A stretch of DNA of 64,000 bases from Anodontia alba. Taxonomy: Eukaryota > Mollusca > Bivalvia > Lucinida > Lucinidae. The position numbers were made by a program, and so were the translations under genes. The stretch is from the NCBI GenBank assembly GCA_964016985.1, contig OZ024826.1:59534235-59598234 (forward strand), read 5' to 3'. Of the stretch, positions 35,668 to 46,855 are shown in pieces (position 1 is the first letter of the stretch; the number at the start of each line of letters is the position of its first letter). The notes under the pieces were generated by a model. The model saw only the letters and a program-made list of their open reading frames with translations, did no database searches and was not told the origin of the DNA.

Positions 35668-35911
35668 AGGCCCAGTTGTTCAAAGCATCGTTAGCTTAAC
35701 AAACTCATTAGTGGTCAAAATGTTAACTGTTCTAGTGAGTACAATATCTAATTCACAGGTATGTTTGCTGAAAAAATGTGAGGAGCTTTTGCAAATGCAA
35801 AAGCTACTCACATTTTTTCAGCAAGAATATTAGCATATATGCTGTATTTAATGATCAAAGTTTTAACAATACGTTTACTATGAACATTGTTAGTTTTGAA
35901 CAACTGGGCCC
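35668..35911. mobile_element. GGGCCCAGTTGTTC foldback MITE, copy B3
   Basis: Ends GAGGCCCAGTTGTTCAAAGC and TTGAACAACTGGGCCC. Inner hairpin AGGAGCTTTTGCAAATGCAA..CTACTC. Directly follows a truncated foldback of another family. Confidence 0.75.
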
Positions 35912-36049
35912 TGATCTGGAGCTATAGCTAATAGCATACATCTAGATCGGATGCCATAAAAAAAATGTTGTGTCATAATATCCACCAGGAAAAAGTCCCA
36001 GCAGGACCATTATGTTTCTATTCTGACTGTGAAAACCTCAAATACTGTG

Positions 36050-36520
36050 TGGGCAAAGACAACTATATCTCCAGTATAGAGAAGAAATTACATAAATATT
36101 TTTTTTCTCTGTGTGAAACCTATGTTGTAAGCACTCATTAGAAGAGCCTCAATGAGATGCTTCTGATGAGTAGCCACAATATGCTTTCATGGCGAAATAA
36201 GAAAAGTACTTTTTGGCTGAAAAAAAAGTGCCTTATCTGCCTGAAGCTATGGCCACACTACAGAATATGTGCCCTGGTGTTTACACATGACATAAAATGC
36301 ATGACGTGTTATCTTAGAAGACTGCAATTAATTTCATGCCAAAACATCCATTTTTGTGAAGAAATACGGAAAAATCTAAATCATAGTTCCAGTAAGGTGT
36401 CTTTTTTTTTTTTTTTTTTTTTTTCAACCAGTGTTGATATTTTCCTCATTTTTTTCATGTAACATATGCTGTGGGTATGTAACATATGCTGTGGGTACTT
36501 ATTTGAAGCGCCTCTGTGAG
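36050..36520. repeat. two decayed ACATATGTTGTG foldback copies and poly-T
   Basis: One hairpin at about 36105-36253 (AACCTATGTTGTAAGCACTC and inverse) and a second, partial one at about 36300-36520 with a T-run of about 24 at 36401 and a short direct repeat TGTAACATATGCTGTGGGTA. Confidence 0.55.
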
Positions 36521-36657
36521 GCCCTCTCATCCTAAATACCACTGCAACTATCCACCCTGGCTGCTAACTGGAGAAATTCTTGCCCTCACATGTTGCATAC
36601 ATCTTTTTTATGGCTTGTTCCTTAACAATGTTATGTTTGTGCTATTATTTTACTTAC

Positions 36658-36786
36658 ATTTAATAAAATATCATCATAAATGCCTGGTATACGTATTGTT
36701 CCACCTAGTACAGCTTGTGACAGGCTGACAGCTACCTCACTATGAACATCAGCTCCCTCCCTTCGAAATATTCTACTTTTCGCTAC
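36658..36786 (-). CDS. DNAJA3: DNAJA3 exon: beta-domain I/II
   Basis: 129-nt exon, 43 codons, phase 0. Acceptor is CCGTTTTAG before 36786 and the donor is GTAAGTAA from 36657. It encodes VAKSRIFRREGADVHSEVAV followed by SLSQAVLGGTIRIPG and IYDDILLN. The FRR(E/D)GAD(V/I)HS motif and the Q A.LGGT motif are hallmarks of the C-terminal substrate-binding barrels of type I DnaJ proteins. The length matches vertebrate DNAJA3 with no gap up to the next exon's PSGTQ. The exon follows two degenerate foldback elements on the plus-strand left side and precedes a long AT-rich intron. Confidence 0.93.
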
Positions 36787-36789
36787 CTA

Positions 36790-37440
36790 AAACGGTATAG
36801 AAAAAAACATATTAAATTAAAGACACATTTTTTTCCTTCTTTGGGTAGAACCCCCCCCCTCCTTCATGATCACTCCCAATATACAGTCCTGATAACAGAG
36901 CGCACATCAAAGGCTTATCTTCTCTAAATGATTATGGAGTCATTATAAGGCTGTTAAGTCTCCTTAGGTGGGGCCCTATAAGGGTTAATTCATAAAATTG
37001 AGCAGTATTCAATATGTTACTTTAGAACTATATAAATTCATTTGCAAATTTTGCATTTAATTTGTTGATTTTATTTGTTGATTTGTATTGTATCACTTTA
37101 TTTTTTTATCTATTTATTTTTGATAGTTTTTTTTCCTAAATACAAAAGTGTTGTTTTTTCTTGCATTGTGAAAAAAGTACAAATAAACTGAAATAGGAAT
37201 ATAAAATTGAAAATATGTATTTATTTATTTATTTTCTAAAGTAAATAAGAATAATGCACAATTATTCCATTTCCATTTCAGTAAAACAATACATTATGGA
37301 ATATGTCAAAAAGTTCTTAGACAATTAAGACAATCAATTAATACATAAATAACTAAATAAAATTCTATCTATCTTCCTAAATTTCTGTATTTGATCCAAA
37401 AAAAAAAAAGAAAAAAAAAAAAAAAAAACAGATAAAGAGG
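36790..37440. other. AT-rich intron
   Basis: Low-complexity TTTATTTATTTATTT stretches near 37210 and an A-run near 37395. No gene. Confidence 0.4.
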
Positions 37441-37620
37441 ACATTTGGTGATAAATTAGCATATAGGCATAAATATCTGTATTTCTCCATAAAATATGTT
37501 GTGGGTTTCATTAGAACTACCTGGGAGAGGAAATTCTAATGAATAAAAACCAGGTATATTTTATTGAATAAACAGAAAAAAAAAAATCATCAAATTATCA
37601 CCAAATTACCCACCTTATCT
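37440..37620. repeat. decayed ACATATGTTGTG foldback copy
   Basis: TATTTCTCCATAAAATATGT and an approximate inverse around a GAACTACCTGGGAGAGG loop near 37525. Ends CACCTTATCTGTTTC. Confidence 0.45.
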
Positions 37621-37774
37621 GTTTCTCTGTCTTCAACATAAACTTTGCTGATATAAAATCTAATTTCCCCTTATCAGGCCCCTACCTGTAAGGGTGGCCA
37701 AAGTCACCAAGAATTTCTTATCTTAATCTTCTTAGAGTCATTAGGGTGTTATGCAATCCAAAATGTGTCTTTAA

Positions 37775-37910
37775 CCCATAAAGCACCAATCACAACTGCA
37801 GCCGACAACATTTTTTTTAAAGAAAATAAGTTTTGATATTTCATGTGAAATGACTGATTGTCTGCAAAGCAGACAATTCACATGAAATATCAACACTTAT
37901 TTTCTCTCAA

Positions 37911-37950
<40 letters not shown>

Positions 37951-37990
37951 AATGTTGTCTGCTACAAGTTTTTCTTGGCACTTTGAGAGT
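37775..37990. mobile_element. TTAA foldback MITE, copy F2
   Basis: TTAA at 37771-37774. Hairpin GTTTTGATATTTCATGTGAA and inverse around CTGCAAAGCAG. Contains an A-run of about 27. Right end degenerate. Confidence 0.65.
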
Positions 37991-38096
37991 TATCACTTAC
38001 AACCTTTCTACAACTGAAAGAAATTAAACCAGTGAACAGGAAATGTGTTTCTTTTTTTTTTTCACACGAAAACTCTTTGAGATGCAGTTGATAATA

Positions 38097-39351
38097 CGAT
38101 GGATGTTCGAAATGAATTGCTTATTTCTATCTGGAGACTTCAAATTTCAAGTTAGCCCAAAAGTACTCATTTCATGCCCTCGAAGTACTCCCCGTGGCTA
38201 GAAATGCAAAGTTTCAGCCGATGTATCCACTTCTTGAAGGCGTCACGGTACGCTGATTTGGGCACAGTAATAAGGTACTGATGAATGGCAGATCCAAGTG
38301 CCTGTCGGGACTGGTATTTCCGCCCAGCAAGGAATGCTTTCAATTTCGGAAACAAAAAGAAATCACGTCGGGCAAGGTCTGGGGAATACGTGGGGTGAGG
38401 CAAAACAGTTACTTTTTCTTTCTTCAAAACCGCCGTAACTATTGCGGAGGTATGAGCTGGGGCATTGTCATGTAGAAGACGGACATGTTTAAAACCAGTG
38501 GCGGGGGATCGTTTCTGATAATACTTTTTCAGTTTCTTCAGTACTACGTCTTTGTAGTACTTTCTGGTGATGCTTTTGCCCTTTTTCACTGGCACTTTTA
38601 TTGCGACTCCTTCACCAGAGAAGAAGATTGCATACAAAACCTTCTTTGTACTCAAAGAACGTTTGGCAATTATTGGGCGTTTGCTGTGTTTAGTGGCCCA
38701 GATCTTATTGCTAACCTTTCTGACGGGCTCAAAATAATGGACCCAGGTTTCATCACCTGTGACGACATTGGCTAACTGCTTTTTGTCATATTTTGGAAAC
38801 ATTTGAAGCAGCTTTTTGGCCACTTTAACCCGTTGCCTCTTTTGCTTGTCAGTCAACAGATGTGGCACCCATCTAGCAGAAATCTTTCTGACTTTCAAAT
38901 GCTTCTTCAAAATAAGGTGAACCGTTGATAGTGATATGCCTACCTTTCGTGCAATATCACGAACTGTAAATCTGGCATCTCCTTGAATGATTTCCTTTAT
39001 TTTGGAAACGATTTCTTTACGAGATGCAGATTTTGGCCTACCTGATTTCGGTGCATTTTTGATGGACTCTACACCAAACTCAAATTTCTTTTTCCATCGC
39101 CGAACTGTGTCATAAGACACACAAGAAGGTCCAAAAGCAGTAGAAATTTCAGTCATCAGCTTCTTCAAAGAACAACCAAGTTTTGAGCGAGCTTTGATGT
39201 AAGCCCGTATTTCATCTTTTTTGTCGACGCTTCTACCAACCATTTTTACTGCAGTGGTCAATGACTGCGTGTATTCAAATGGCAAATTTTATGTCTTACA
39301 CTTAGTCTAACATGTACATTTATACATCATTGTGTAGGTATTGAATAGCCC
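38097..39351 (-). mobile_element. mariner transposon with intact transposase ORF
   Basis: About 1,255 bp bounded by TA at 38095-38096 and 39352-39353. The ends are only weakly inverted: GGATGTTCGAA near the left end against GGGCTATTCAA read from the right. Length fits the mariner family. The boundaries are less certain than those of the 23820 copy. It lies in the intron between the 36658 and 45618 exons, in the same orientation as the host gene. Confidence 0.75.
38167..39285 (-). CDS. mariner transposase, DD34D, uninterrupted
   Basis: 372-residue open frame, or 358 if translation starts at the Met at residue 15 (39243), where MVGRSVDKKDE looks more like a family start. Order: first helix-turn-helix about 35-70, a GRPK linker at 83-86 (GRPR-like), second helix-turn-helix about 105-130, WVPHLLT at 139-145, then the catalytic domain with D178 (VTGDETW), D273 (LLHDNAPAH) and D308 (in SPDLARRDFFLF). 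Exactly 34 residues lie between D273 and D308, the canonical mariner DD34D. The usual SPDLAP(C/S)DY box reads SPDLARRDF here, a departure at a strongly conserved position. It encodes cut-and-paste transposition at TA sites. No stop or frameshift is seen, so this copy is relatively young. Confidence 0.95.
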   Translation of the reverse strand: MPFEYTQSLTTAVKMVGRSVDKKDEIRAYIKARSKLGCSLKKLMTEISTAFGPSCVSYDTVRRWKKKFEFGVESIKNAPKSGRPKSASRKEIVSKIKEIIQGDARFTVRDIARKVGISLSTVHLILKKHLKVRKISARWVPHLLTDKQKRQRVKVAKKLLQMFPKYDKKQLANVVTGDETWVHYFEPVRKVSNKIWATKHSKRPIIAKRSLSTKKVLYAIFFSGEGVAIKVPVKKGKSITRKYYKDVVLKKLKKYYQKRSPATGFKHVRLLHDNAPAHTSAIVTAVLKKEKVTVLPHPTYSPDLARRDFFLFPKLKAFLAGRKYQSRQALGSAIHQYLITVPKSAYRDAFKKWIHRLKLCISSHGEYFEGMK

Positions 39352-39353
39352 TA

Positions 39354-39970
39354 TACAGGTATGTATTGGTTTTTATCGTGCCCCATGTGGATATCGAGCT
39401 AGAGGACAATAAGCAATTCATTTCGAACATCCCTCATATTTCAGCAATGTTAAGACTCTCTGAATTTATGCAACCTTTACACAATCTTACACGGATGAGA
39501 AAAAAAGTTACTAGCTCTGCTGTAGAGGCACCAGAGACCGCTTATCTAAGTCATGATCTAACGTAAGAAGTGCTAACCACTCAGCCAACCAGACACTTCT
39601 CAAGTCAGCAGCAGTAACTGCCTGGCCACATGGCTACTTTGCAGACCAAGACTTAATTGCTCCAACAGATAGATACCTTGTCATGCTATATGTCCCTCAT
39701 CAGCCTCAACAATTGGTTGGTTCCATCATTTCAACAGGAAATTAAATTTTGGGGACATCTGATTCCTAACAGCTTCTAATGTATAGAGATTTTAGCATTT
39801 TGTGGGAAAATTTTTTTCAAAAATGGGGACAAATAGCCACTTTTTGTTCTCTAAGAAAACCCTGATTTCAAATACATATATCTGGGCTTTAGAGAATCTA
39901 TAAAATAAGTAGTGTAAACAATAATCAGACTGTCCATATGCATGCAGCTGCTTAATTTGGGATTACCATG
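39354..39970. other. unannotated intron right of the intact mariner
   Basis: No recognisable repeat end or coding region; a 66-codon frame at 39366 has no family features. Confidence 0.35.
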
Positions 39971-39973
39971 TGA

Positions 39974-40170
39974 TCACAGCTGCAGATAACATGGGTTATC
40001 TTGTACATATTTTTTTGTTTCTTCAAGAAAACATGTTGTGGGTTCTCATAAGAAACACCTCAGTGAGGTACTTCTAATGAGTACCTACATCATATCTTTT
40101 CATGTGAAATAACAAAATATTTTTCAGTTTAAAAAAAAGTAATTGTCCCATCTGGAGCTGTGCATATGAA
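39974..40170. mobile_element. ACATATGTTGTG foldback MITE
   Basis: Ends CACAGCTGCAGATAAC and CCCATCTGGAGCTGTGCAT, with arms AAAACATGTTGTGGGTTCTC and inverse around 40055. Confidence 0.6.
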
Positions 40171-40273
40171 CCTGTTTTAAGAGTCGGATCAGTCTGTACA
40201 TCCACCTCTGTATGTCATGGGTTCTCTTTCATCCCTATTTAGATAGTCCTGAGGCTGTAGAAGGCATATGCCA

Positions 40274-40368
40274 TCAGCGAAGACTCTGATCAGACTGTGC
40301 GGATGCACAGGCTGATCCGAGTCTTCGCTGATCGCACTAGTCCTATTGTAGGTTTTGTCATGCGCTGG
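40274..40368. repeat. GCCAGCGCATGAC MITE, partial copy
   Basis: Hairpin ATCAGCGAAGACTC / GAGTCTTCGCTGAT and the right end GTAGGTTTTGTCATGCGCTG. Left terminus missing. Confidence 0.6.
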
Positions 40369-40493
40369 TTTATTTTTATTAATTTGCATGAAACATGTCA
40401 TGGTACTCATTAAAAAGCGTCTTGCCAATGTGTTTCTAATGAGTATCCACAACATATGTTTTTTTATGTAGAATGTAGAAATGAGAAATATTT

Positions 40494-40688
40494 GCATAGC
40501 AACTGTTTAGGCGCGTTTTTCATCCGAAAAATGCTGATATCTTTCTTACTTCTCCACAAAAACATATGTTGTGGGTACTCATTGGAAGCGCCTCGGCGAG
40601 GAGCTTCCAATGAGTACCCACAACATATGTTTTGGTAGAGAAATAATTAAAATATTATGTGGCTACCCCCTCTTATCTGTAGCTATGT
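40494..40688. mobile_element. ACATATGTTGTG foldback MITE, near-perfect hairpin
   Basis: Arms around 40545-40640 (TCCACAAAAACATATGTTGT... and inverse) meet at a CGCCTCGGCGAG loop. Termini are GCATAGCAACTGTTTAGGCG and TTATCTGTAGCTATG. The right terminus then expands into the minisatellite. Confidence 0.8.
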
Positions 40689-41566
40689 ATTATGTGGCTA
40701 CCCCCTATTATCTGTAGCTATGTATATGTGGCTACCCCCTCTTATCTGTAGCTATGTATATGTGGCTACCCCCTCTTATCTGTAGCTATGTATATGTGGC
40801 TACCCCCTCTTATCTGTAGCTATGTATATGTGGATAACCCCTCTTATCTGTAGCTATGTATATGTGGCTACCCCCTCTTATCTGTAGCTATGTATATGTG
40901 GCTACCCCCTCTTATCTGCAGCTATGTATATGTGGATAACCCCTCTTATCTGTAGCTATGTATATGTGGCTACCCCCTCTTATCTGTAGCTATGTATATG
41001 TGGCTACCCCCTCTTATCTGTAGCTATGTATATGTGGCTACCCCCTCTTATCTGTAGCTATGTATATGTGGCTACCCCCTCTTATCTGTAGCTATGTATA
41101 TGTGGCTACTCCCTCTTATCTGTAGCTATGTATATGTGGATACTCCCTCTTATCTGTAGCTATGTATATGTGGATACTCCCTCTTATCTGTAGCTATGTA
41201 TATGTGGATAACCCCTCTTATCTGTAGCTATGTATATGTGGCTACCCCATCTTATCTGTAGCTATGTATATGTGGCTACCCCCTCTTATCTGTAGCTATG
41301 TATATATGGCTACCCCCTCTAACCTGTAGCTATGTATATGTGGATAAACCCTCTTATCTGTAGCTATGTATATGTGGCTACCCCCTTTTATCTGTAGCTA
41401 TGTATATGTGGCTACCCCCTCTTATCTGCAGCTATGTATATGTGGCTACCCCCTCTTATCTGTAGCTATGTATATGTGGCTAACCCCTCTTATCTGTAGC
41501 TATGTATATGTGGATAACCCCTCTTATCTGTAGCTATGTATATGTGGATAACCCCTCTTATCTGGA
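40672..41566 (+). repeat. 34-bp minisatellite derived from a MITE terminus
   Basis: About 26 copies of a 34-bp unit, TATGTGGCTACCCCCTCTTA then TCTGTAGCTATGTA. Variants include GATAACCCC and GATACTCCC in place of GCTACCCCC. The unit is the right terminus of the ACATATGTTGTG foldback element that directly precedes it (40494-40688). Confidence 0.95.
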
Positions 41567-41775
41567 CCTACAACATCAAGAAATCCAGACAATTTAACCA
41601 AGACCATTTCAAAAGGATACTTCTATTTATTTGCCAACACATACATGCTTTTCTGGGGTAGTCATTGGAATTGCAGCAAAAATAAAAGCAACAAGACCTG
41701 TTGCAAGCTCTTCTGAATTTGCTCTTGTCAATAAACTAAAAATAAATTAGACTATGACCTTAAAAGCCAGATCCA

Positions 41776-43085
41776 GGGATTATTCTGGCCCCAGATTTTT
41801 GTGAGAGAAAAAATCCCAATTGGACAAAAACAGTGAGAGATTTTCAAATTCAATGAGATTTTTTTTTCTCTCACTCAGACAAAATAAGTGAGATTTTTTT
41901 TTCTTTGTAAAGGCCAGATTTTGTATCAGAATTGTATGTATATAAATATTATTATTGCTTATTTTATAATGTATTCTAATTAAATTGTTATATATCGGGT
42001 GTTTGATTATTTTAAGTATCATTATTTTCATGTTTATTAAATGTGTTTATTTATAAATAAGAACTTTCTGGAAAAATCATGTTTACAATAACAAGTTGTA
42101 TAAATATTCTTTTTAGAACTTTGCAGAAAGAATATTCTAGATTAATCTATTTTTGGCATGTCACAGAACATTTAAAATGTTCCTAATACTGGAAAATAAG
42201 TGATGCCTCTAGTTCTGTAAATTCTTTTTCTAGAACGTTCTTTGATATTAAATAAGGAGAAAAGATTTTCATATGCGCATCTTTGTATACTTTCATAGGA
42301 AATTATTCTATACAGGATTACTTTAATGTTTCATTCATTCTGGTCTGAATTCAGGGACTTTAAATTGTGGGATCAGAAACTGCAATTCAAAGGATTTATT
42401 TTTGAAATCCTTCTGGAATATTTCTGAGGGACTTTGTGACATAATCTTGAAAGGTACTGTTTACTTATAGTTTTCTGTTTTGCATACTGTCTTATTTTCA
42501 ACAACTGTAAATAATTTTAAAGCTTGTTGCTGGTTTCACTTTCATTTCTTTCTCATTACGCCTGGCTCGTAACAAAATGCAAACGGCTGAATAAGGGCTT
42601 GGGAGTGGGATTGTTATTCTCGTGTTTGATCGTCATCCGAATCAGGGGAGGAGAGTGTGGCTGCTTCAGTCGAGCTGGGTTGTGCTCGAACAAGATACTT
42701 AAACATGTTGCCATCCCAACTGCAAAGCTTCGGGGCGGACAATTATCTCCGAGTCGGCAGACTGAATCAAGGTAGCGATCAAAAAATGCTTGCGTGAACC
42801 AAAGACTGACCAAGAATTTTTACTTTAAAGATTTTCAGTGATACAGATTAATGACTGGTTACCTGCGGTTGTATGTGTGATGAATTTTGCCGCCGCAATA
42901 GTTCAGAAACCGATCCAACAGAACAGTCTGAAAGTCTCGAAATTGACCGCACGTGTGAAATAGGAACTTTACGGCACAAAATGAGAAAAATCTGCCGTGC
43001 GTTTTTCTCACTCCGGGAATTTTGATGCGATTTCTTGCAAAAAAATGCGGGAATATCGCAAAATCACGCCAGAAAATGATCCCTG
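41776..43085. mobile_element. CAGGGATTATTCTGGC TIR element, copy 2
   Basis: Same ends as the copy at 25631. Flanked by perfect 6-bp direct repeats CAGATC at 41770-41775 and just after the right end. The interior is colinear with copy 1 with several deletions and poly-T length changes. No coding capacity recognised. Its right end abuts a composite repeat region. Confidence 0.7.
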
Positions 43086-44036
43086 CAGATCATAGTGGGT
43101 AGAAGTGGGGGAAGGGGAGGGGGCAGACAATGTCCTGATATACATGTAACTGTTATAATTTTGGATGAAGAATATTTTCCATAGCTATCCGTATATCAAA
43201 TTTAATACTCTAAATTAACAGTGTGATTTGAAAACTAGCTGAGAAAATACATGATTTTATGAACTTTGAGGTAAACTTTTTCATATAATTTCTGTCCATG
43301 ACCTTGATCTCTGGGGCTTAAGCAGTGCTGAAGATAGTGCCTAATAAAATTTTGTACCAATATCTATAATCATGCAAAATACAAAGTAATATCCTGAAAG
43401 AATTTAGAAATGAAGAGGTCTTAAAAACTCTGACGCAAAACTTTAACATACATTTCTAAGTCTGACCTTGATCGCTAGGTCATAAGCAGGGTTGGGGATA
43501 GTGCCAATTAAAATTTTGCACCAATGTCTATAATCATGCCAAATATAAAGTAAATCCATGCAAGGATTTTGAAATTAAGAGATCTTAAAAGCTTTGATGC
43601 AAAATTTTAACATAAATTTCTAAGTCTCTGACCTTGAACTCTAGGTCAAAAGCAGGAGTGGGGATAGTGCCGAATAAAATTTTGCACCAGTATCTATAAT
43701 CATGCCAAGTATTAAGTAAATCCATGCAAGGACTAAGAAATTAAGATATCTTAAAACCTTTGACACAAAACTTTAACATAAAATTTCAAAGTCCATGACC
43801 TTGACCTCTAGGTCATAAGCAGGGGTATGGACGGTGCTCCATAAATTTTGGACCAACATCTATAAACATACCAAATATAAACAAAACCTATCAGAGGATT
43901 TAGAAAATATAAGTTCTTAAAAACTTTGACATAAAACTTTAACATTTTGTTAATACTGTCACCGCTGACAAAGCCAACACCAATAATGCTGGGGATAGTG
44001 CAATTGCTCTTTCTGTACGTTGGTACAGGCGAGCTG
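43086..44036 (+). repeat. composite element CE9, ~165-bp core, 5' end missing
   Basis: About four units of about 165 bp marked by GACCTTGA.CTCTAGGTCATA and ATCTATAATCATGCCAAATA. The end is GTACGTTGGTACAGGCGAGC, a hairpin as in CE5. The left side abuts the CAGGGAT element at 43085 and lacks an ACAAGAG start. Confidence 0.55.
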
Positions 44037-44593
44037 AATATGACCTCTGAATAATCCTTATGCAAGTCACCAGTTAATCAACTTAAAGGGAAATGGAAAC
44101 ACTGTGATGGAAGAAGGCAACACTGTCAAAAACAGTTTTGTACTTCTTGGTATACCAAGTTCAGTAGTTTTCCATAAATCTGATCAGCATTTAGACAACT
44201 TTATTAAGCTATCAATTCAAACATGTAAGAACAACAATAAACATCTATATTTGGTTACATTTTATATTCAACATGAGTTGCAAACTTAACATATTCACGT
44301 ATCATGATTGTATATATTATTTTGCAAAGAAAAAAAAAAAAAAAATAATAAAAAAAAAATAAAATTTTTCCTACCTTAGTACCTACCATAATTTAAACAA
44401 GCATGTCATAGGAACCACAAATATAATTTGTTTTGGCCTATGCTCAAGCTATCCCAGAGGTTGGTTGGATGGTGGTAAGGACCTGATGTACTGGCAGAGG
44501 TTGGGAAAGGGTCATGTTTGTATTTCTTAATCAGATAATCGATTAACTGATCAATGAATTCCACAAAAATGATTATCGTTACAGATTTGCTAA

Positions 44594-45080
44594 TAATAGT
44601 GTGGGGAATCCACGTGACCAAATGACTAGGTACACAGAGATTGTTACTATTTTTAGCTCTGCACAAGGTAGGATTTTTTAGAATATCTCTATTCATACCA
44701 AATAGAATTTATACATATAAAGAGCAGAGTACACAGAAAATCAAGCTCCATCTAGTGGTGTAAGCACTATTCTGCAATCTGGTCTAATTCTCGAGGACAC
44801 TGGGAGAATGTTTTGCTGTCAATGTGGGCCACCCGGACAATGTACATGAATTTTGACAAACAACAATCTCCATTCTCGGGAATCAGACCAGATTGCAGAA
44901 TAGCACTTATACCACCAGAAAGAACTTGATTTACCGCATACTAAGCACTTTATTAGAACAAATTCCATCAGGTATAAATCGAGATAATTATTCTAAAAAA
45001 TCCTACCTTGCGCAGAGCTAAAAACAGTAACAAATTCTTTGCATCTAGTCACTTGGTCACGTGGATTCCCCACACTGTTA
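44594..45080. mobile_element. long-arm inverted repeat (~190-bp arms)
   Basis: TAATAGTGTGGGGAATCCAC and its inverse mark the ends. The arms also share CAAATGACTAG, TAGCTCTGC.CAAGGTAGGA and GCACTATTCTGCAATCTGGT. A ~100-bp centre (about 44795-44870) is unpaired. No coding. Confidence 0.75.
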
Positions 45081-45099
45081 TGATCAATCACCTGATTTC

Positions 45100-46390
45100 T
45101 GTGTCTGTTACTTAACCACATTTACCCTAAGTATTCATAATTCAAACACCTTAACTCCTTACCATATTTATCTAAAATTTGAATAAATGCAACTTATTAC
45201 CAAATGTTGTGTCTAAAAATAGCTGGGGAGTGGCTAACAGTGGAGACCCTGATGAGACGCCACGTTTGCTCACAATAAAGTATGATATATGGTTAGAGTC
45301 ATGCTCAGATAGACAGGTAAAATTATGACCATATCTTCAGTGATTACTCATCGATTATTGATCAGAATGACATGACTGATAATTAATTATCTTTTCAGCT
45401 CTGATTAGCCAGCCTTCTCTATTTCCCTCTTTCCTCTCCTATATTAGCTCTTCTGTCCTCTTCCAGATGATAAGGCTGATCAAGGTCTATGCTGTTTTAT
45501 TAGGTCAGGACTTTCAGAACCATCAGCAGCAAATCAAGTGGACTTGCTCAAATCTTATTTTAAGTATGGTAAGGAATTAGTTTGTCTAAATGCTCGAAAT
45601 AATTATAGTTAACTTACTCTAAACGTTACAAACAACTCCTGGTTTGCTACTTGCATTCGTATTGTCTGACCATCTTCTATCCCTGTAAAAGTACAAACAT
45701 ACCACAGGGTATATAAACATAGAATGAGACTATCATATTTACCTTAAGAATTTGGACAACTTGTATCCTGAAACCACACTTGTCATAAGATGTAAACTGT
45801 GAACAAGTCTATTTTACATGTTAATGTGCCTGGAAAACTGCTGGGTAAGTGCCACACAATGTAGACTGTGATCTAGTGTTTTAGTGTTCCCCTAGCCCTT
45901 TGCATGGTGCTGAGCAATGCCCAAATTGCCAGCACTATGCCCTTTTCACTTGCGCCTCTTTGCCCTGAAAATAATGCCTAATTGACCCTGCATGTTCGCA
46001 ATTAACCACAGGGTGTAAAACAAACAATAACTTGTTGCTCTACCCTGGATACTTGTGTATTCACATAAACGGAAACATTTTTTCGTACATACAGACGGGA
46101 TGATGAAGCAGAAAAAGCCTCATGACTCCCTTAATAATACGTAGATTTAACACTAAATTGAACTTGAACCCTAACTGAAGCCTAAATTTAATTTTTATGA
46201 TCACATACATGTGTATAAAATATGAATCCAATATACTGATCTTTTCAAAAGGTATCGAACAGAAACAATTTCATGTACATTAGGACGGGACATACCAATA
46301 GGATGAAGAGACAGCAGTGATACTATATGGTCCCTCCTCCACTCCCCCCCCCCACCCCCCCCCACACACACACACACACTCCCTCCCCCT
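45100..46390. other. intron around the 65-nt exon
   Basis: Apart from the exon at 45618-45682, contains old CCTTGTC/AAACAGT relics and a C/CA-rich run at 46346-46378. Confidence 0.4.
45618..45682 (-). CDS. DNAJA3: DNAJA3 micro-exon: GIEDGQTIRM segment
   Basis: 65-nt exon too short for a long open frame. Acceptor is TTTTACAG before 45682 and the donor is GTAAGTT from 45617. Its first two bases complete the glycine codon left open by the 55395-55542 exon. It then encodes IEDGQTIRMQVANQELFVTFR, 21 residues, ending in phase 0. The vertebrate counterpart is GVEDGQTVRMPVGKREIFITFR, at the return from zinc finger to beta-domain I. It is flanked by old foldback remnants; the preceding intron (about 9.7 kb) holds the Mutator-like element and the SINEs. 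Confidence 0.9.
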
Positions 46391-46391
46391 A

Positions 46392-46589
46392 CCATGCTGT
46401 ATAAATTAAGATGCTACTCTCACTTCTAATTTTCAGACAATTAATTTACTTGATCCAGGCTGTTGATACAAATTCAAATACCGAATGGCAAACAGTGCAG
46501 ATCCAGATCAATTGGCTTCAGAAGTTAACTGATCTGGATCTAAACTGATTTCAGTATGCAGGGCATATTCGGGTTCAGAAGGACAAGGG
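46392..46589. mobile_element. TTAA MITE, copy A4, left end damaged
   Basis: Right end GACAAGGG before TTAA (46590-46593). Hairpin arms at about 46490-46550 have a deletion. Left TTAA not found; a C/CA-rich stretch precedes it. Confidence 0.65.
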
Positions 46590-46684
46590 TTAAGTTAATT
46601 ATGATCTATATATATAATAAATATAATGAAGAATTTTGACAAAAAAAAAAAATTATGCAAAAACACATTTTATTTTTATAGGAA

Positions 46685-46855
46685 AGGTTTACAACAGATC
46701 CAGGGATTGCAAGATCAAATCCCAGCTCGGCCACATAACTGTCATGCTGATCATGAAATCCTTTCAAAGGTCATCCTCCCCCTCCCACCGATCCCACAAG
46801 GGCAGTTGTCAGTTACTGGCAAAAGCATGTGCACAAGTAAAAGGTGAGTACCGGT
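46685..46855 (+). mobile_element. tRNA-derived SINE fragment, plus orientation
   Basis: GATCCAGGGATTGCAAGATC and AGATCAAATCCCAGCTCGGC form a decayed head; CAGTTGTCAGTTACTGGCAA belongs to the body. The 3' half is missing. Confidence 0.5.

Noticed and set aside
40672..41566. Possible CRISPR array (regular 34-bp repeats)
   Set aside because: Repeats are contiguous without unique spacers and the context is eukaryotic; it is a minisatellite.
46346..46395. C-rich/CA-rich stretch as a possible promoter or G-quadruplex element
   Set aside because: No supporting core-promoter context; treated as simple sequence.
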